From: Clostridiales bacterium
GTDB taxonomy: Bacteria > Bacillota > Clostridia > Lachnospirales > Lachnospiraceae
Assembly (NCBI GenBank): GCA_012522735.1
Contig: JAAYJU010000092.1
Coordinates: 27,035-91,034 of the forward strand
Length of the DNA stretch: 64,000 bases
Reading direction: 5' to 3'
Part shown: piece after piece, positions 1-8,608 of the stretch
How positions within the stretch are numbered: position 1 is the stretch's first letter
Layout: each line of letters starts with the position of its first letter
The notes under the pieces: generated by a model
The model's input: the letters and a program-made list of their open reading frames with translations, nothing else
Databases searched by the model: none
What the model was told of the DNA's origin: nothing
Program-made: the position numbers and the translations under genes

Positions 1-1235
1 CATAATAAATTAATGCAGTAGCATGTTGAACCTACTAGCAGCATCTTACTAATCTGTGACTTTTTCTGAATACTGCTTTTTAGCATATGAATCAAAAAAT
101 ATAATAGAAAGCCAATATAGCAGATCATGCCAGGATAGGCATAACGTATAAATTCTGCGATATAAAAGTTATCAACTGACCTAATGAAGGAACCGTTAAT
201 CTCACAAGCAAAGCTCCTTTTACGACCTAACCCAATCAATGGATTAAGCCATTCCACCTTAAAAATATACTTTAATTGACTCCTGTAATGTGAGCTGCTT
301 CCAAGTGCTTCAATATCCGCTCCATAAGCCACAGAGAAAGTGCTACCAAAAATTTCATCCAAAACACTAGTTATCTGTAATAATATATACTGGGCTACCG
401 ATGTATTATGAAAAACTAACAAAAAGGCGGCAAACCCAGCTACAAATATACTTCCTGTCAATAGTAATTTTTTTTTATTAATTCTTGAAGAAAATAAAAC
501 TAGCAAAATAATTTCCAGTATGAAAACACTTAGTGTGGAACGGGAACCTGTAAAGAATATATTTGCCGCTGCCATGGCAAACAATAATTTATGCTTCAAA
601 ATGTTGATTTCGTCTTTTTCTATGTCATAGCATATAATAGGAATCATAGTGATTAATATTAGTCCATAACCTAAGGAGTGAATTGATGGTCCCATGATTC
701 GATAATATCCGGACCTTATAAACTGTCCGGAGTATATTCCTTTTATTGTTTCCAAATAGGAGAAGGGTGATCGTTGCATTACATATTCCACTAATCCGAG
801 CGCAGTTATTAAATATGAGAAAATCAAAATATATCTTAAGGTTTTTTTAACTCCAAAGTAATTCTGAATTATATACACCAGCAAATAGTAGGCTAGTATT
901 TCAATAACCGGGTTTAAAAATGCATTAACATCCACTCTAAGGATAGTTGTATAGACTAAAACTATAATATAAGGAAGTAATACCATACTATAGGGTGCCT
1001 TTACTATTAAGCCTAAAAACTCCTCCTGCTTCTGCTTTATCCCCAGTACAAACATAAACATAATCAGCATCATCACGCGGAGCACTGTAAAATCAAAGAA
1101 AAGAAGGGGTATCCCAAAATATTGAGGTAATACATAAAGAGTTATAAAAAACACGGTACATATAAAGGAAAATGTCGTTTCTTCTTTGGACGACTTAACA
1201 TATTTGCTTTCTGCTAAAATGAATGCTTTCTCCAT
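1..1235 (-). CDS. Wzy-like polysaccharide polymerase / O-antigen ligase family membrane protein (partial)
   Basis: The frame is open from an ATG at 1235 (reverse strand) to the left edge, about 411 codons without a stop, so the C-terminus is missing. It translates into a chain of hydrophobic segments with short charged loops, giving roughly ten membrane helices. This layout is typical of Wzy/O-antigen ligase-like proteins that polymerise or ligate undecaprenyl-linked repeat units at the membrane. It is the last visible gene of a tightly packed leftward operon, 11 bases after the GT2 gene, and a polymerase is the member otherwise missing from this cluster. The assignment rests on topology and context, not on a signature motif. 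A flippase-like role is possible but less likely. Confidence 0.7.
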   Translation of the reverse strand, partial: MEKAFILAESKYVKSSKEETTFSFICTVFFITLYVLPQYFGIPLLFFDFTVLRVMMLIMFMFVLGIKQKQEEFLGLIVKAPYSMVLLPYIIVLVYTTILRVDVNAFLNPVIEILAYYLLVYIIQNYFGVKKTLRYILIFSYLITALGLVEYVMQRSPFSYLETIKGIYSGQFIRSGYYRIMGPSIHSLGYGLILITMIPIICYDIEKDEINILKHKLLFAMAAANIFFTGSRSTLSVFILEIILLVLFSSRINKKKLLLTGSIFVAGFAAFLLVFHNTSVAQYILLQITSVLDEIFGSTFSVAYGADIEALGSSSHYRSQLKYIFKVEWLNPLIGLGRKRSFACEINGSFIRSVDNFYIAEFIRYAYPGMICYIGFLLYFLIHMLKSSIQKKSQISKMLLVGSTCYCINLL

Positions 1236-1246
1236 ATCCTACTCCT

Positions 1247-2176
1247 TTATCCCCTTATAGCCATGTATAGCTCCACCGGAATAGATTTTTGACTATGATA
1301 GTACCTAAAGTACCGAAAGACCAAAGGTAAGGTGTTCAGATACTTTTTCTCCTTTAATAATTCAATTCTGAGTTTTACCGACTCTATATTTTTCTCAAGC
1401 AACCGAATCGCCTCATGACCCTTTGCATTATCCTTAGCAAGGCGAAGGGCTGCCTCATGACCTCTTAGCAAATCTTCTAAGAAATTAATACGCTTGATAA
1501 GATTTCTCATTTTACCCATACTGGTATTTGAAGAGTGCAAGCGCCTTCTTACGGTTATCCCGTGATATACATAGGCTCCATCTAAGACTAAGGCCAACTT
1601 CCAGACAAATTCATCATGTGCCCAGCCCTCAAACCAATAGGGTTTTATCAGACTAAAAAAGCTCCTCCGAATGCACATACAGCTTCCCAGGTATCCTATA
1701 AATATATTTTTTGCTTGAAGCTTTAAATGCTCTAGGGAGTGATCATTTTTAAACTTTACCAAATCCTTTGACGAGACTTTATATGCATCAGCTGTACTTT
1801 CAAAGGGTTCATATTCCGAGCCCAGCATCAATATAGCTGGATTTCTCTCCATAGCTTCCGTCATGGCCTCTACCCTGTTCAAGGTCCATATGTCATCCTG
1901 ATCACAAAAGAATATAATGTCTCCTGTTGTTTTGGTTATTGCTTTAAAAAAATTTGAACCGAAACCTAAATTCTTCACATTTACCTCAATACTCCATTTG
2001 CTCTGCAGATTATGCTTGCAAATAAATGCCTCTACTATGGCTACGGTATTATCCTTAGAGCAATCATCACAAATTATAACCTCATCAAGAGCTCTTGTTT
2101 GCTTTAGAACGGAGTCTAATTGTTCCTCTATATAATCTGCACCATTATAGGTAGCTATAGCAACTGATAGTTTCAT
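1247..2176 (-). CDS. GT2 family glycosyltransferase (rhamnosyltransferase-like)
   Basis: 309 residues. The N-terminus begins directly with the GT-A fold (MKLSVAIATYNG), followed by EVIICDDCSKDN and the metal/nucleotide-binding stretch FFCDQDDIW near residue 90. These are the hallmarks of family 2 transferases of the WbbL/RfbF kind, which add a sugar from a nucleotide donor to a lipid-linked acceptor on the cytoplasmic face. The C-terminal third (about residues 215-300) is a charged helical tail. An AAAGGA site lies 8 bases before the ATG. It sits 16 bases after the neighbouring GT2 gene within the exopolysaccharide operon. The sugar specificity cannot be told from the sequence. Confidence 0.88.
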   Translation of the reverse strand: MKLSVAIATYNGADYIEEQLDSVLKQTRALDEVIICDDCSKDNTVAIVEAFICKHNLQSKWSIEVNVKNLGFGSNFFKAITKTTGDIIFFCDQDDIWTLNRVEAMTEAMERNPAILMLGSEYEPFESTADAYKVSSKDLVKFKNDHSLEHLKLQAKNIFIGYLGSCMCIRRSFFSLIKPYWFEGWAHDEFVWKLALVLDGAYVYHGITVRRRLHSSNTSMGKMRNLIKRINFLEDLLRGHEAALRLAKDNAKGHEAIRLLEKNIESVKLRIELLKEKKYLNTLPLVFRYFRYYHSQKSIPVELYMAIRG

Positions 2177-2192
2177 GTTTGTATCCTTTCAT

Positions 2193-3170
2193 TTATCCCC
2201 TCAAAATCAAACCTAATGTTTTTCCTGCCAATTTACAATTCCATGGCTTTACACATCTGATATAGGCTCCAATCTTCCCTCGAAAATAGTGATTTTGCAT
2301 ATATCCCGGGAAATGATCCTCTATAAAGGAAAAAGTTGTTTCATATAAGTCCTCGGCTATGCTCTGATCCTTGATTCTCCCGATCCTACTTAATGAGCTG
2401 CAAAATAATATCTTCACACAGAAATATTCCAGCTCCATCCTATATGTAGAATAGAAATTCGATTTCCTGTAAAACTCTATTATATTCTCTAAAACAGGAA
2501 ATATATTACCAACCTTTCTGCTTCTATTTGCATTCATAGTTGAACCACCTCTAAGAAAATAGTAATAGAAGTGCTCGTTTATATGTATTTCCTTCTTAAT
2601 AAAGGGTATCGATTTTATATAGAAAGCTGTATCTTCATAAATAAAACCCTCTGGAAAGTCAACTCCTTCATGCATTAATACCTCTCTGCGAAATAGCTTA
2701 TTGCAGGGTGATACCTGGGCGTTAATGAACATATCCCTCTGATTCTTGTATTGTCTGATATAGCCTCTTGCTCTATATTCCTTGGTTCTTTTTCCTTCCT
2801 CGCAGAGGTAACGGTAATGACACTCCACCATATCACACTGATTTTCTTCAGCAACCCTATACATTGTTTCATACATTCCGACATCAACATAATCATCAGA
2901 ATCCACGAAGCCGATGTATTTTCCTCTGCTTCGTTGGATACCTAGATTTCTGGCAGTTGCCTGTCCGCCATTTTCTTTTGTATACACCTTGACCTTTTCA
3001 GGATATCTATTCTCATATTCAAGCATGATAGAAAGAGAATTATCCGTTGAACCATCATCCACAAGTAGAATCTCAACTTCCTTAAGAGTTTGATTTACTA
3101 AGGATTCCATACATCTACGCAGATACTTTTCTGTATTATATACGGGTATAATCACACTAACATGGAACAT
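2193..3170 (-). CDS. GT2 family glycosyltransferase
   Basis: About 325 residues. It opens with VSVIIPVYNTEKYLRRC, then EILLVDDGSTDNS and YIGFVDSDDYVD, the classic GT2 (EpsJ/CpsI-like) nucleotide-sugar binding and DxD motifs. The start is placed at the ATG at 3170 because AGAGGTGG lies 5-7 bases upstream; the GTG three codons earlier has no site of its own. The protein is predicted to add one sugar of the exopolysaccharide repeat unit in the cytoplasm. It is flanked by the kinase/chain-length gene (about 60 bases upstream) and a second GT2 gene (16 bases downstream), so co-transcription is likely. The acceptor and donor are unknown. Confidence 0.88.
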   Translation of the reverse strand: MFHVSVIIPVYNTEKYLRRCMESLVNQTLKEVEILLVDDGSTDNSLSIMLEYENRYPEKVKVYTKENGGQATARNLGIQRSRGKYIGFVDSDDYVDVGMYETMYRVAEENQCDMVECHYRYLCEEGKRTKEYRARGYIRQYKNQRDMFINAQVSPCNKLFRREVLMHEGVDFPEGFIYEDTAFYIKSIPFIKKEIHINEHFYYYFLRGGSTMNANRSRKVGNIFPVLENIIEFYRKSNFYSTYRMELEYFCVKILFCSSLSRIGRIKDQSIAEDLYETTFSFIEDHFPGYMQNHYFRGKIGAYIRCVKPWNCKLAGKTLGLILRG

Positions 3171-3229
3171 GAAAGCCACCTCTTACTTCTTTTATGCTTA
3201 ATGTGCATGATTTTTAGAGTGCATAAAAA

Positions 3230-4609
3230 TCAATTAAGATATTCCTTTCCATAATATTCATAGGGGTAATCCCGTGATTTTATCGATATACCATTGTATA
3301 TAAATCCGCAGATATTCGCTCCTAACGCTTCTAATTTACTTACCATCATCTTCCCTCTGTCGTACCTTGAAACCTTTTCTCTCAAAACTAAAATGTATGC
3401 TGTCACATCCTTTGTTAACAGCAAAGCATCAGAAACAATTCCCGCCGGAGGTAAATCTATGAAAATGGTATCATACTCCTTTTTACAGTTCTCCAATAAT
3501 TCATTCCACCTATTGCTAGATAAGAGTTCTGTAGGGTTTGGTGGGATCTCACCTGAGGATATGATAGATAAATTAGTAAGATATTCAATTATGTATGGTG
3601 TATTAACAAAACCAGCTAGATACTCACTGAGTCCATCTATTAACTCAATGCCCAACATCATGCTTATACTGCCCTTTCTCATATCAGCATCAATTACTAA
3701 GATTTTTTTGCCGATTTGAGTAAAGGATATGGCCAAATTAATTGCGTTTAATGTTTTGCCTTCTGCTATATCAGAGCTTGTAATCGCATAAACCGGACAC
3801 TTTTCTAATTGTCCTGTAAACCGTAAATTAGTCCTAATATTGTTATAGGATTCCCTTAAGGCAAATGGACTGTCCTCACCTAATATTTTATTTACCTTAA
3901 TCTTCTTACTATCAGGAGGCATCAAAGGCACCTCGCCTAAAATAGGTATGGTAAACATGTCTCTGATCTCAAATTCTTTCCTTATCGTTGTATCTAACAG
4001 TCCACGAAGCAGAAATAAAAAAATAGATAAAGCAAAACCACCTATACCCCCTATGGCTGACATTTTTAGGACACTGGTAGTCTGATATGGATAAGTGGGT
4101 AATTCAGCTCTATCTAGTACTTCTATTCCTCCTGATTTTACAATCCTTGTGATTTCATCCGGAGCCAAATCACCAATAGCATTTGCGATATTCATGGCGT
4201 TAACAGGATCCGGATTACGGACACTGACAATAAAGACTGCTGTATTTTCTATTGATGATGCAGTAATGTTACCTTTAATATAGTCTGCAGAATAGGGTGA
4301 CCCTGTTTCCTTAATCAATTTATTAAGAAATGTCTTGCTTCGCAGAATTTGCATGTAGCTTGATACCAAATTCCTTGCTTGTGTAAAATCCGAACTGTTA
4401 ATGTTCACAGTGGGGTCCGTAATATAAGCCGGGTTACTATAAACATAGAATGATATTTGAGCCAAATAGACTGACGAGCGTGTGTATTTTGCATAAACCC
4501 CCGACAATAATGCTGCTATTACGGTAAATAATAATATGTATTTTAGCTTTACTTTTAAAATCCAGAAAATTTTCTCTAGATGGAAATTCGTTAATATGGT
4601 TTCAAACAT
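3230..4609 (-). CDS. Polysaccharide chain-length determinant fused to tyrosine autokinase (Wzz/BY-kinase)
   Basis: 459 residues. A Wzz-like region has a membrane helix near residues 22-40, an extracellular part, and a second helix near 180-202. It continues into a BY-kinase domain with a P-loop SDIAEGKT (279-286), Walker A' KKILVIDADMRKG (301-313) and Walker B DTIFIDLPP (380-388). The C-terminus carries a short tyrosine cluster (YPYEYYGKEY) that would be the autophosphorylation site. Single-chain fusions are the usual form in Proteobacteria, whereas many Firmicutes split this into CapA/CapB-type proteins. The P-loop has Ala where the usual PGEGKS/T has Gly. The family controls chain length and assembly of exopolysaccharide. 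A GAGGAGA site precedes the ATG. Confidence 0.88.
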   Translation of the reverse strand: MFETILTNFHLEKIFWILKVKLKYILLFTVIAALLSGVYAKYTRSSVYLAQISFYVYSNPAYITDPTVNINSSDFTQARNLVSSYMQILRSKTFLNKLIKETGSPYSADYIKGNITASSIENTAVFIVSVRNPDPVNAMNIANAIGDLAPDEITRIVKSGGIEVLDRAELPTYPYQTTSVLKMSAIGGIGGFALSIFLFLLRGLLDTTIRKEFEIRDMFTIPILGEVPLMPPDSKKIKVNKILGEDSPFALRESYNNIRTNLRFTGQLEKCPVYAITSSDIAEGKTLNAINLAISFTQIGKKILVIDADMRKGSISMMLGIELIDGLSEYLAGFVNTPYIIEYLTNLSIISSGEIPPNPTELLSSNRWNELLENCKKEYDTIFIDLPPAGIVSDALLLTKDVTAYILVLREKVSRYDRGKMMVSKLEALGANICGFIYNGISIKSRDYPYEYYGKEYLN

Positions 4610-4661
4610 GATTCTCTCCTCGTAAATAATTTTATTGTATCGTACCTTAATATGTACTTAT

Positions 4662-5123
4662 CTAGAAAATACCGCCCCCATATACGGCCTTTGGAAAGAT
4701 TTTAAGCATCTCCTCCCATTGAACGATGAAGAGATCTGCGATCCGATACATAAGTTTCCCTGTAAGTGAAGCAGAATTTACCCTTGCAAAGGATTCAATA
4801 TATATGATTTGCTTTCCCATAAGTTTACCTAACAAGCAGGTTGGATAGGTCGCTAAGGCGCCGGTTGAAATAATACTATAAGGCTTTTCTTTTACTAGTA
4901 TGTAGAAGGATCTGAAAAAAATTTTAATGAACTTTGGTAAAAACAAGAGCTCCTTTCGATTTATATGATTCAAAAAATATACTTGATTACAGAAGCTTAA
5001 AGTAGCGAACCCTCCCTTTTCCGTTACAAGATATAGATCATATTTATTTCCTAGCTCAGTAAGTCTTGCTATTTCCTCCAAATGTCCACCTAATGAAGCT
5101 GCAAGGCATATTTTCTGCTTCAT
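4662..5123 (-). CDS. PssD/Cps14F/Alg14-like glycosyltransferase membrane-anchor subunit
   Basis: 153 residues, beginning MKQKICLAASLGGHLEEI, the Alg14/PssD signature (GGH near residue 12). A hydrophobic stretch near 75-100 (LLFLPKFIKIFFRSFYILV) is expected to anchor it. The family recruits the catalytic Alg13/PssE-like partner to the membrane and the pair transfers the second sugar (for example GlcA or Gal) to an undecaprenyl-linked monosaccharide. The partner is encoded immediately upstream, 15 bases away. Length agrees with the family (about 150). A strong AAGGAGGAT site supports the start. Confidence is high on family, low on the sugar. Confidence 0.87.
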   Translation of the reverse strand: MKQKICLAASLGGHLEEIARLTELGNKYDLYLVTEKGGFATLSFCNQVYFLNHINRKELLFLPKFIKIFFRSFYILVKEKPYSIISTGALATYPTCLLGKLMGKQIIYIESFARVNSASLTGKLMYRIADLFIVQWEEMLKIFPKAVYGGGIF

Positions 5124-5138
5124 AGCATCCTCCTTATA

Positions 5139-5636
5139 TTATATGGAAGTGTTATTATACTCCTTATGTAAAAATGCATTAATAATGCCTGAAATCCTAT
5201 TGGTATTTTCGACATATTCCGCGAAAGGGTATTGTTTACATCGATTCATGACCTCTGCTAAGGTATCCTCCTTATGTCGGCATAAAACATAATTCATCTT
5301 TTCAAAGGCTTTGGCGATATCGAGCTGATGATCATCTACATGCTCATTGTATCTTCGTAATCTGGGATAGACCACTACAGGTTTTTTTGCCTTCAGTGCT
5401 GTTATGATGGAACCAACACCGCTATGTGTTATAATAAGTGAAGCCTGAGTTATGTATTCATCAAATTGATTTTTATCAATATAACGATGAAATTGATAAT
5501 TCTTTGGTTCATAGTCAGAAACTCCAATTTGGGCAATCACCTCTTGGGTAATTCCACCCGTTTCAATCAAATCGTCCATTTCTATTAACAGCCTGTTCAA
5601 CTGAAACTTTTGTGTTCCTAATATTACAAATATCAT
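5139..5636 (-). CDS. PssE/Cps14G/Alg13-like glycosyltransferase catalytic subunit
   Basis: 165 residues from the chosen start. MIFVILGTQKFQLNRLL at the N-terminus and ITHSGVGSIITAL near residue 80 are the Alg13/GT28 C-terminal domain signatures that bind the UDP-sugar. An upstream in-frame ATG exists 39 bases earlier, but the GGGG site lies 6 bases before the ATG at 5636 and the family normally begins MIFVTLGT, so the shorter start is preferred. It is the first gene of the leftward exopolysaccharide operon and faces away from the response regulator at 5.8 kb, which makes the 100-base gap a candidate shared control region. Confidence 0.87.
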   Translation of the reverse strand: MIFVILGTQKFQLNRLLIEMDDLIETGGITQEVIAQIGVSDYEPKNYQFHRYIDKNQFDEYITQASLIITHSGVGSIITALKAKKPVVVYPRLRRYNEHVDDHQLDIAKAFEKMNYVLCRHKEDTLAEVMNRCKQYPFAEYVENTNRISGIINAFLHKEYNNTSI

Positions 5637-5691
5637 ACATATCCCCATTCCTTCGATTATCGAAACATGCGACATTTTTTTTTATTTGCTA

Positions 5692-5719
5692 TTGAATTTA
5701 TTTCCATATAATGTATAAT
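5692..5719 (+). promoter_or_regulatory. Sigma-A-type promoter for the two-component system
   Basis: TTGAAT at 5692-5697 and TATAAT at 5714-5719 are separated by 16 bases and lie about 55 bases before the response regulator start. This is a near-consensus vegetative promoter. It lies in the divergent gap shared with the exopolysaccharide operon. Confidence 0.6.
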
Positions 5720-5777
5720 AATAGCGGTAACGTATTATTATTTCCATTATTTTACATTATAACAGGGAGATATGAAG

Positions 5778-6464
5778 ATGTCAAATATTCTTTTCGTTGA
5801 TGATGATATTGACTTTCTTGAAATTAATGCCAGATATTTTACAAAGGAAGGTCATAATGTAAAAATATCATCAACATCGGAGCATGTATTTCGATTATTA
5901 AAAAGTTTTCAACCGGATTGTATTGTTCTAGATGTCATGATGCCCGGGATGAATGGGTTTGAGGTATGCAAGCGAATTCGATCTTTTTCCAGGGTTCCGA
6001 TTATCTTCCTAAGTGCTCGTACAGGCGAAAACGATAGAATAAAAGGCTTAATCCTTGGAGGAGATGATTATCTTGTTAAGCCCTATAGCTTTCGTGAATT
6101 ATCAGCCAGAATAAGGGTACAGCTGCGGCATAATTCGCGAATAGATGCTAACCGAATCAGCTACCCTCCCTTGTCTCTTGATTTAAAACAACACAAGGCA
6201 TTTTATAATAATGAGGATATTTTACTAAGTAACCGTGAATATGATTTACTGCTACTTCTTGTTACAAACGCGAATCAAGTTGTAACCTATGAAGCAATCA
6301 GCAATCACATCTGGGGGACCTATACAGAAAGTGACCGTAAAACAATCATGGTAATAGCCAGTCGTCTTCGTAAAAAACTGGACAGCTACCAGGAGCTGAC
6401 TAATAACATTGAGTCTGTCTGGTCAAAGGGATATACCTTTAATATAAAGCAGGAGTCTTTATGA
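5778..6464 (+). CDS. OmpR/PhoB-family response regulator
   Basis: About 228 residues. Receiver domain: acidic pocket FVDDDID near residues 8-14, phosphoacceptor Asp in CIVLDVMMPG near residue 52, switch Ser in FLSAR, conserved Lys in YLVKPYS near 101. A C-terminal winged helix (about 130-228) contains SNREYDLLLLLV and a typical wing near GYTF. Two ATGs (5772 and 5778) are close; the second is better spaced from GGGAG, so it is preferred. The kinase gene follows with a 4-base ATGA overlap, indicating translational coupling. The gene is divergent from the exopolysaccharide operon, so it may regulate that operon; this is an inference from position only. Confidence 0.9.
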   Translation: MSNILFVDDDIDFLEINARYFTKEGHNVKISSTSEHVFRLLKSFQPDCIVLDVMMPGMNGFEVCKRIRSFSRVPIIFLSARTGENDRIKGLILGGDDYLVKPYSFRELSARIRVQLRHNSRIDANRISYPPLSLDLKQHKAFYNNEDILLSNREYDLLLLLVTNANQVVTYEAISNHIWGTYTESDRKTIMVIASRLRKKLDSYQELTNNIESVWSKGYTFNIKQESL

Positions 6465-7309
6465 TTAATAGTGAAGCTAATAAAATGTTATTTACAAAGC
6501 CGGAGCTCACAGTCGAGGATTTGACGGTTGCTCTTCATCAGGCAAATTTGAAGCTAAGAGAAGCAAATAGAAGATTGGTAGATAGCGAGAAGAAACGTAC
6601 TGAGCTATTGGCTAACATTTCACATGATCTGAGATCTCCTATCACGACTTTAAGAGGATACGTGGAATATCTTCTTTCTTATAATCTACAGGATCATGAA
6701 GAGGTTTTATTTATATTAAATCAAATGTATAAGAAATTTCTATCTCTAGATTACTTGTTAAATGAGATGTTTATGATTACATCACTAGATGCTTTGGCAG
6801 AAATGATTATTCTAATCCCTTATCAGATTAAAAAATGTTTAGTAGATTTTTTTATTTCCTGTGAAAAGGACAAAAAGTATGCAAAACGTCGATTATCTCT
6901 AGAAATACCAGAGGATTTTACATACTATGTTTTACTTAACGTAGAGATGTTTGAACGTGTCTTAGACAACCTCTTTACAAATGCCTTAAAGTATTCGAAA
7001 GAAAATGATGAAATTCTTATGCAAGCAACACTTAGGGGGAGGGAGATAACAATTGCAATCACTGATACCGGAATTGGTATAGAAGAGGATATGTTGACTA
7101 GGATTTTTGAACATACCTTTATGATTTCAGACTCACGTACACCGGAGGATGCTAAGGGCTGCGGACTCGGTTTGTCCATTGCATCATCCATTATGGAAAA
7201 GCATAAGGGACGGATATGGTGCGAAAGCACCTTGGGCAAGGGAAGTACTTTTTATTTAAGCTTACCAATATATGAGGAGGAGGTAAAACCTCCGTTAAAA
7301 GCTATTTAA
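6461..7309 (+). CDS. Cytosolic sensor histidine kinase (HisKA/HATPase_c)
   Basis: 282 residues with no membrane segment. A short coiled-coil (about 22-50) leads to the dimerisation/phosphoacceptor box TELLANISHDLRSP with His55. ATP-binding motifs follow: N box LDNLFTNALKYS near 175, G1 DTGIGI near 205, F box and G2 GCGLGLSIA near 240. The lack of a sensor domain or membrane anchor suggests it reads a cytosolic signal or a partner protein. The next gene, a PqqD-like peptide-binding protein, is one candidate partner. It overlaps the regulator gene by 4 bases. Its last codons also contain the first copy of the GGAGG/CCTCC leader element that precedes the pqqD-like gene. Confidence 0.9.
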   Translation: MINSEANKMLFTKPELTVEDLTVALHQANLKLREANRRLVDSEKKRTELLANISHDLRSPITTLRGYVEYLLSYNLQDHEEVLFILNQMYKKFLSLDYLLNEMFMITSLDALAEMIILIPYQIKKCLVDFFISCEKDKKYAKRRLSLEIPEDFTYYVLLNVEMFERVLDNLFTNALKYSKENDEILMQATLRGREITIAITDTGIGIEEDMLTRIFEHTFMISDSRTPEDAKGCGLGLSIASSIMEKHKGRIWCESTLGKGSTFYLSLPIYEEEVKPPLKAI

Positions 7310-7334
7310 AATCTATCATTTTATTAGGAGGTTT
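7279..7334 (+). promoter_or_regulatory. SD/anti-SD leader element (copy 1) before the pqqD-like gene
   Basis: GGAGGT (7279-7284), loop AAA, ACCTCC (7288-7293) forms a 6-base-pair hairpin, followed by GTTAAAAGC. The 8 bases AAACCTCC (7286-7293) are an exact complement of the pqqD-like Shine-Dalgarno GGAGGTTT (7327-7334). The CCTCC arm can therefore pair either with its own upstream GGAGG or with the ribosome site. The same arrangement recurs at 9.95-10.06, 45.9 and 50.9-51.0 kb. Confidence 0.55.
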
Positions 7335-7337
7335 GAC

Positions 7338-7610
7338 ATGACTGAAAAAAGCAGAGTTAACTTGATTAAAAAGCTAGAGGTAACCGACCTAGACGGAGAA
7401 AAGGTTATGATTGATTTTTCTTCAGGTAAATATTTTTTACTGAAAGGAGCAGCAAATGAAATATGGGATTATATCCAAACTCCCATTGTTGTTTCAGATA
7501 TTTTACATAGGTTAATGAATGTGTATGATGTAGCTGAGGATACCTGCAGAGATAGTATTTTTTCATTTCTGACGCAACTAAAGAGTTATGAGTTTATTAC
7601 CATTGAATAA
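7338..7610 (+). CDS. PqqD-like peptide-binding protein
   Basis: 90 residues. The pattern LDGEKVMIDFSSGKYFLLKGAANEIWDYI, then a helical part with DILHRLMNVYDV and a closing LKSYEFITI, matches the PqqD/RRE winged-helix fold (family length about 90). PqqD proteins bind a precursor peptide and present it to a modifying enzyme, usually a radical SAM protein. No radical SAM gene, precursor or B2-type protease is visible near it, so it is an orphan. It is the third gene of the two-component operon, 28 bases after the kinase, which suggests a sensory or adaptor role. A strong AGGAGGTTT site precedes the ATG, and that site can be masked by the upstream leader element. Confidence 0.75.
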   Translation: MTEKSRVNLIKKLEVTDLDGEKVMIDFSSGKYFLLKGAANEIWDYIQTPIVVSDILHRLMNVYDVAEDTCRDSIFSFLTQLKSYEFITIE

Positions 7611-7633
7611 AAAGAGCTTCTCGCTTACGAAAT

Positions 7634-7657
7634 CCCTTGATTTTCAAGGGGTTTTTT
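7634..7657 (+). terminator. Intrinsic terminator after the pqqD-like gene
   Basis: CCCTTGA (7634-7640), loop TTT, TCAAGGG (7644-7650), then GTTTTTT. It is a 7-base-pair perfect stem with a T-run, 24 bases after the stop codon. Confidence 0.85.
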
Positions 7658-7760
7658 GTTGCGCAGTAATAAAGGATATGACCTCTGACTCATTTTGATT
7701 CTTAAAATACCAGCCTTCAAAATAACTTCTCTTCGTTAAAGCTCCATAAAAATATGTCAT
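7644..7760 (-). pseudogene. N-terminal remnant of a tocopherol-cyclase-like family protein
   Basis: The reverse strand has ATG at 7758-7760 and a stop at 7644-7646, 38 codons. The peptide contains GALTKRSYFEGWYFKNQN followed by VISFI. The YFEGWYFK...ISFI block is the N-terminal signature of the tocopherol-cyclase-like family, which is normally about 300 residues. The rest is absent: the frame ends inside the terminator stem of the pqqD-like gene. I read it as a deletion remnant. It has no good ribosome site and probably makes no functional product. Confidence 0.6.
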
Positions 7761-7861
7761 TTCACTACTCCGTATATTGGAATTAATTATTAGGTAGAAT
7801 TATTCTCTGATTTAATGTAGAATAGTTATATTCATTACTTTTATACATAAGAGGTATTATT

Positions 7862-8608
7862 ATGCTAAGATTTTATTATATTATGTTTCCTGCTATAATA
7901 TTCAATATTTACTATCTGCCATTGATGTGGTACATAGCAAAAAATCCAGATAAATACTCAGAGCAGACCCGTTACAAGGTAGGTCGTAGCCTGATAAGGA
8001 TGATAAAAAGGCGAGGACGGATTACTACCATATCAAGCGGTCAGGAATTCCTACCGAAGGATGGTGGATATATCATGTACTCCAATCATCAGGGGAAATA
8101 TGATATGCTGGGAATTGTATCTACTCATGATAGACCTTGTGCAATCGTCATAGATAAGAAAACCACCAAAGAAATTCTTCCAAGGCTTTATACAAAGCTT
8201 GTAAAAGGTCAGAAGCTTGATAAAAAAGACCCAAGACAACAGGTAAAGGCAATCTCTCGGGTAATAAAAGAAATCATAGAAGGCCGAAGATACCTTCTCT
8301 TTCCCGAAGGTGGTTATACAGATAATAAGAATACTCTTCTGGAATTCCATCCGGGTTCCTTTAAGATTCCTTTAAAGACAAAATGTCCGATTGTACCAGT
8401 TACTATATATGATTCCTATAAACCCTTTACTATCAATTCAGTCAAAAGGGTTACGACCCAGGTTCATTATCTAGAACCAATTTATTATGAGCAGTATGCT
8501 GGAATGTCAACTAGGGAAATATGTGATATGGTATACGAACGAATCAGCAATAAGCTTGCTGAGATTGAAAAAGGTAAGTTGTTTCCAGAAAATAAAATGG
8601 TTGTGTAA
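7862..8608 (+). CDS. plsC: 1-acyl-sn-glycerol-3-phosphate acyltransferase (PlsC family)
   Basis: 248 residues. An N-terminal hydrophobic segment (residues 3-24) is followed by SNHQGKYD (NHx4D catalytic motif, residues 74-81) and LFPEGGYTD (acyl-acceptor binding EGG, about 145). The family transfers an acyl chain to lysophosphatidate at the inner face of the membrane. AAGAGG precedes the ATG. The gene stands alone downstream of a remnant. A truncated copy of its first 25 codons lies 7.6 kb away at 15.45 kb, showing that a paralogue once existed. Confidence 0.85.
   Translation: MLRFYYIMFPAIIFNIYYLPLMWYIAKNPDKYSEQTRYKVGRSLIRMIKRRGRITTISSGQEFLPKDGGYIMYSNHQGKYDMLGIVSTHDRPCAIVIDKKTTKEILPRLYTKLVKGQKLDKKDPRQQVKAISRVIKEIIEGRRYLLFPEGGYTDNKNTLLEFHPGSFKIPLKTKCPIVPVTIYDSYKPFTINSVKRVTTQVHYLEPIYYEQYAGMSTREICDMVYERISNKLAEIEKGKLFPENKMVV

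Noticed and set aside
1917..2135. Plus-strand frame opposite the GT2 gene
   Set aside because: Shadow of a clear glycosyltransferase coding frame.
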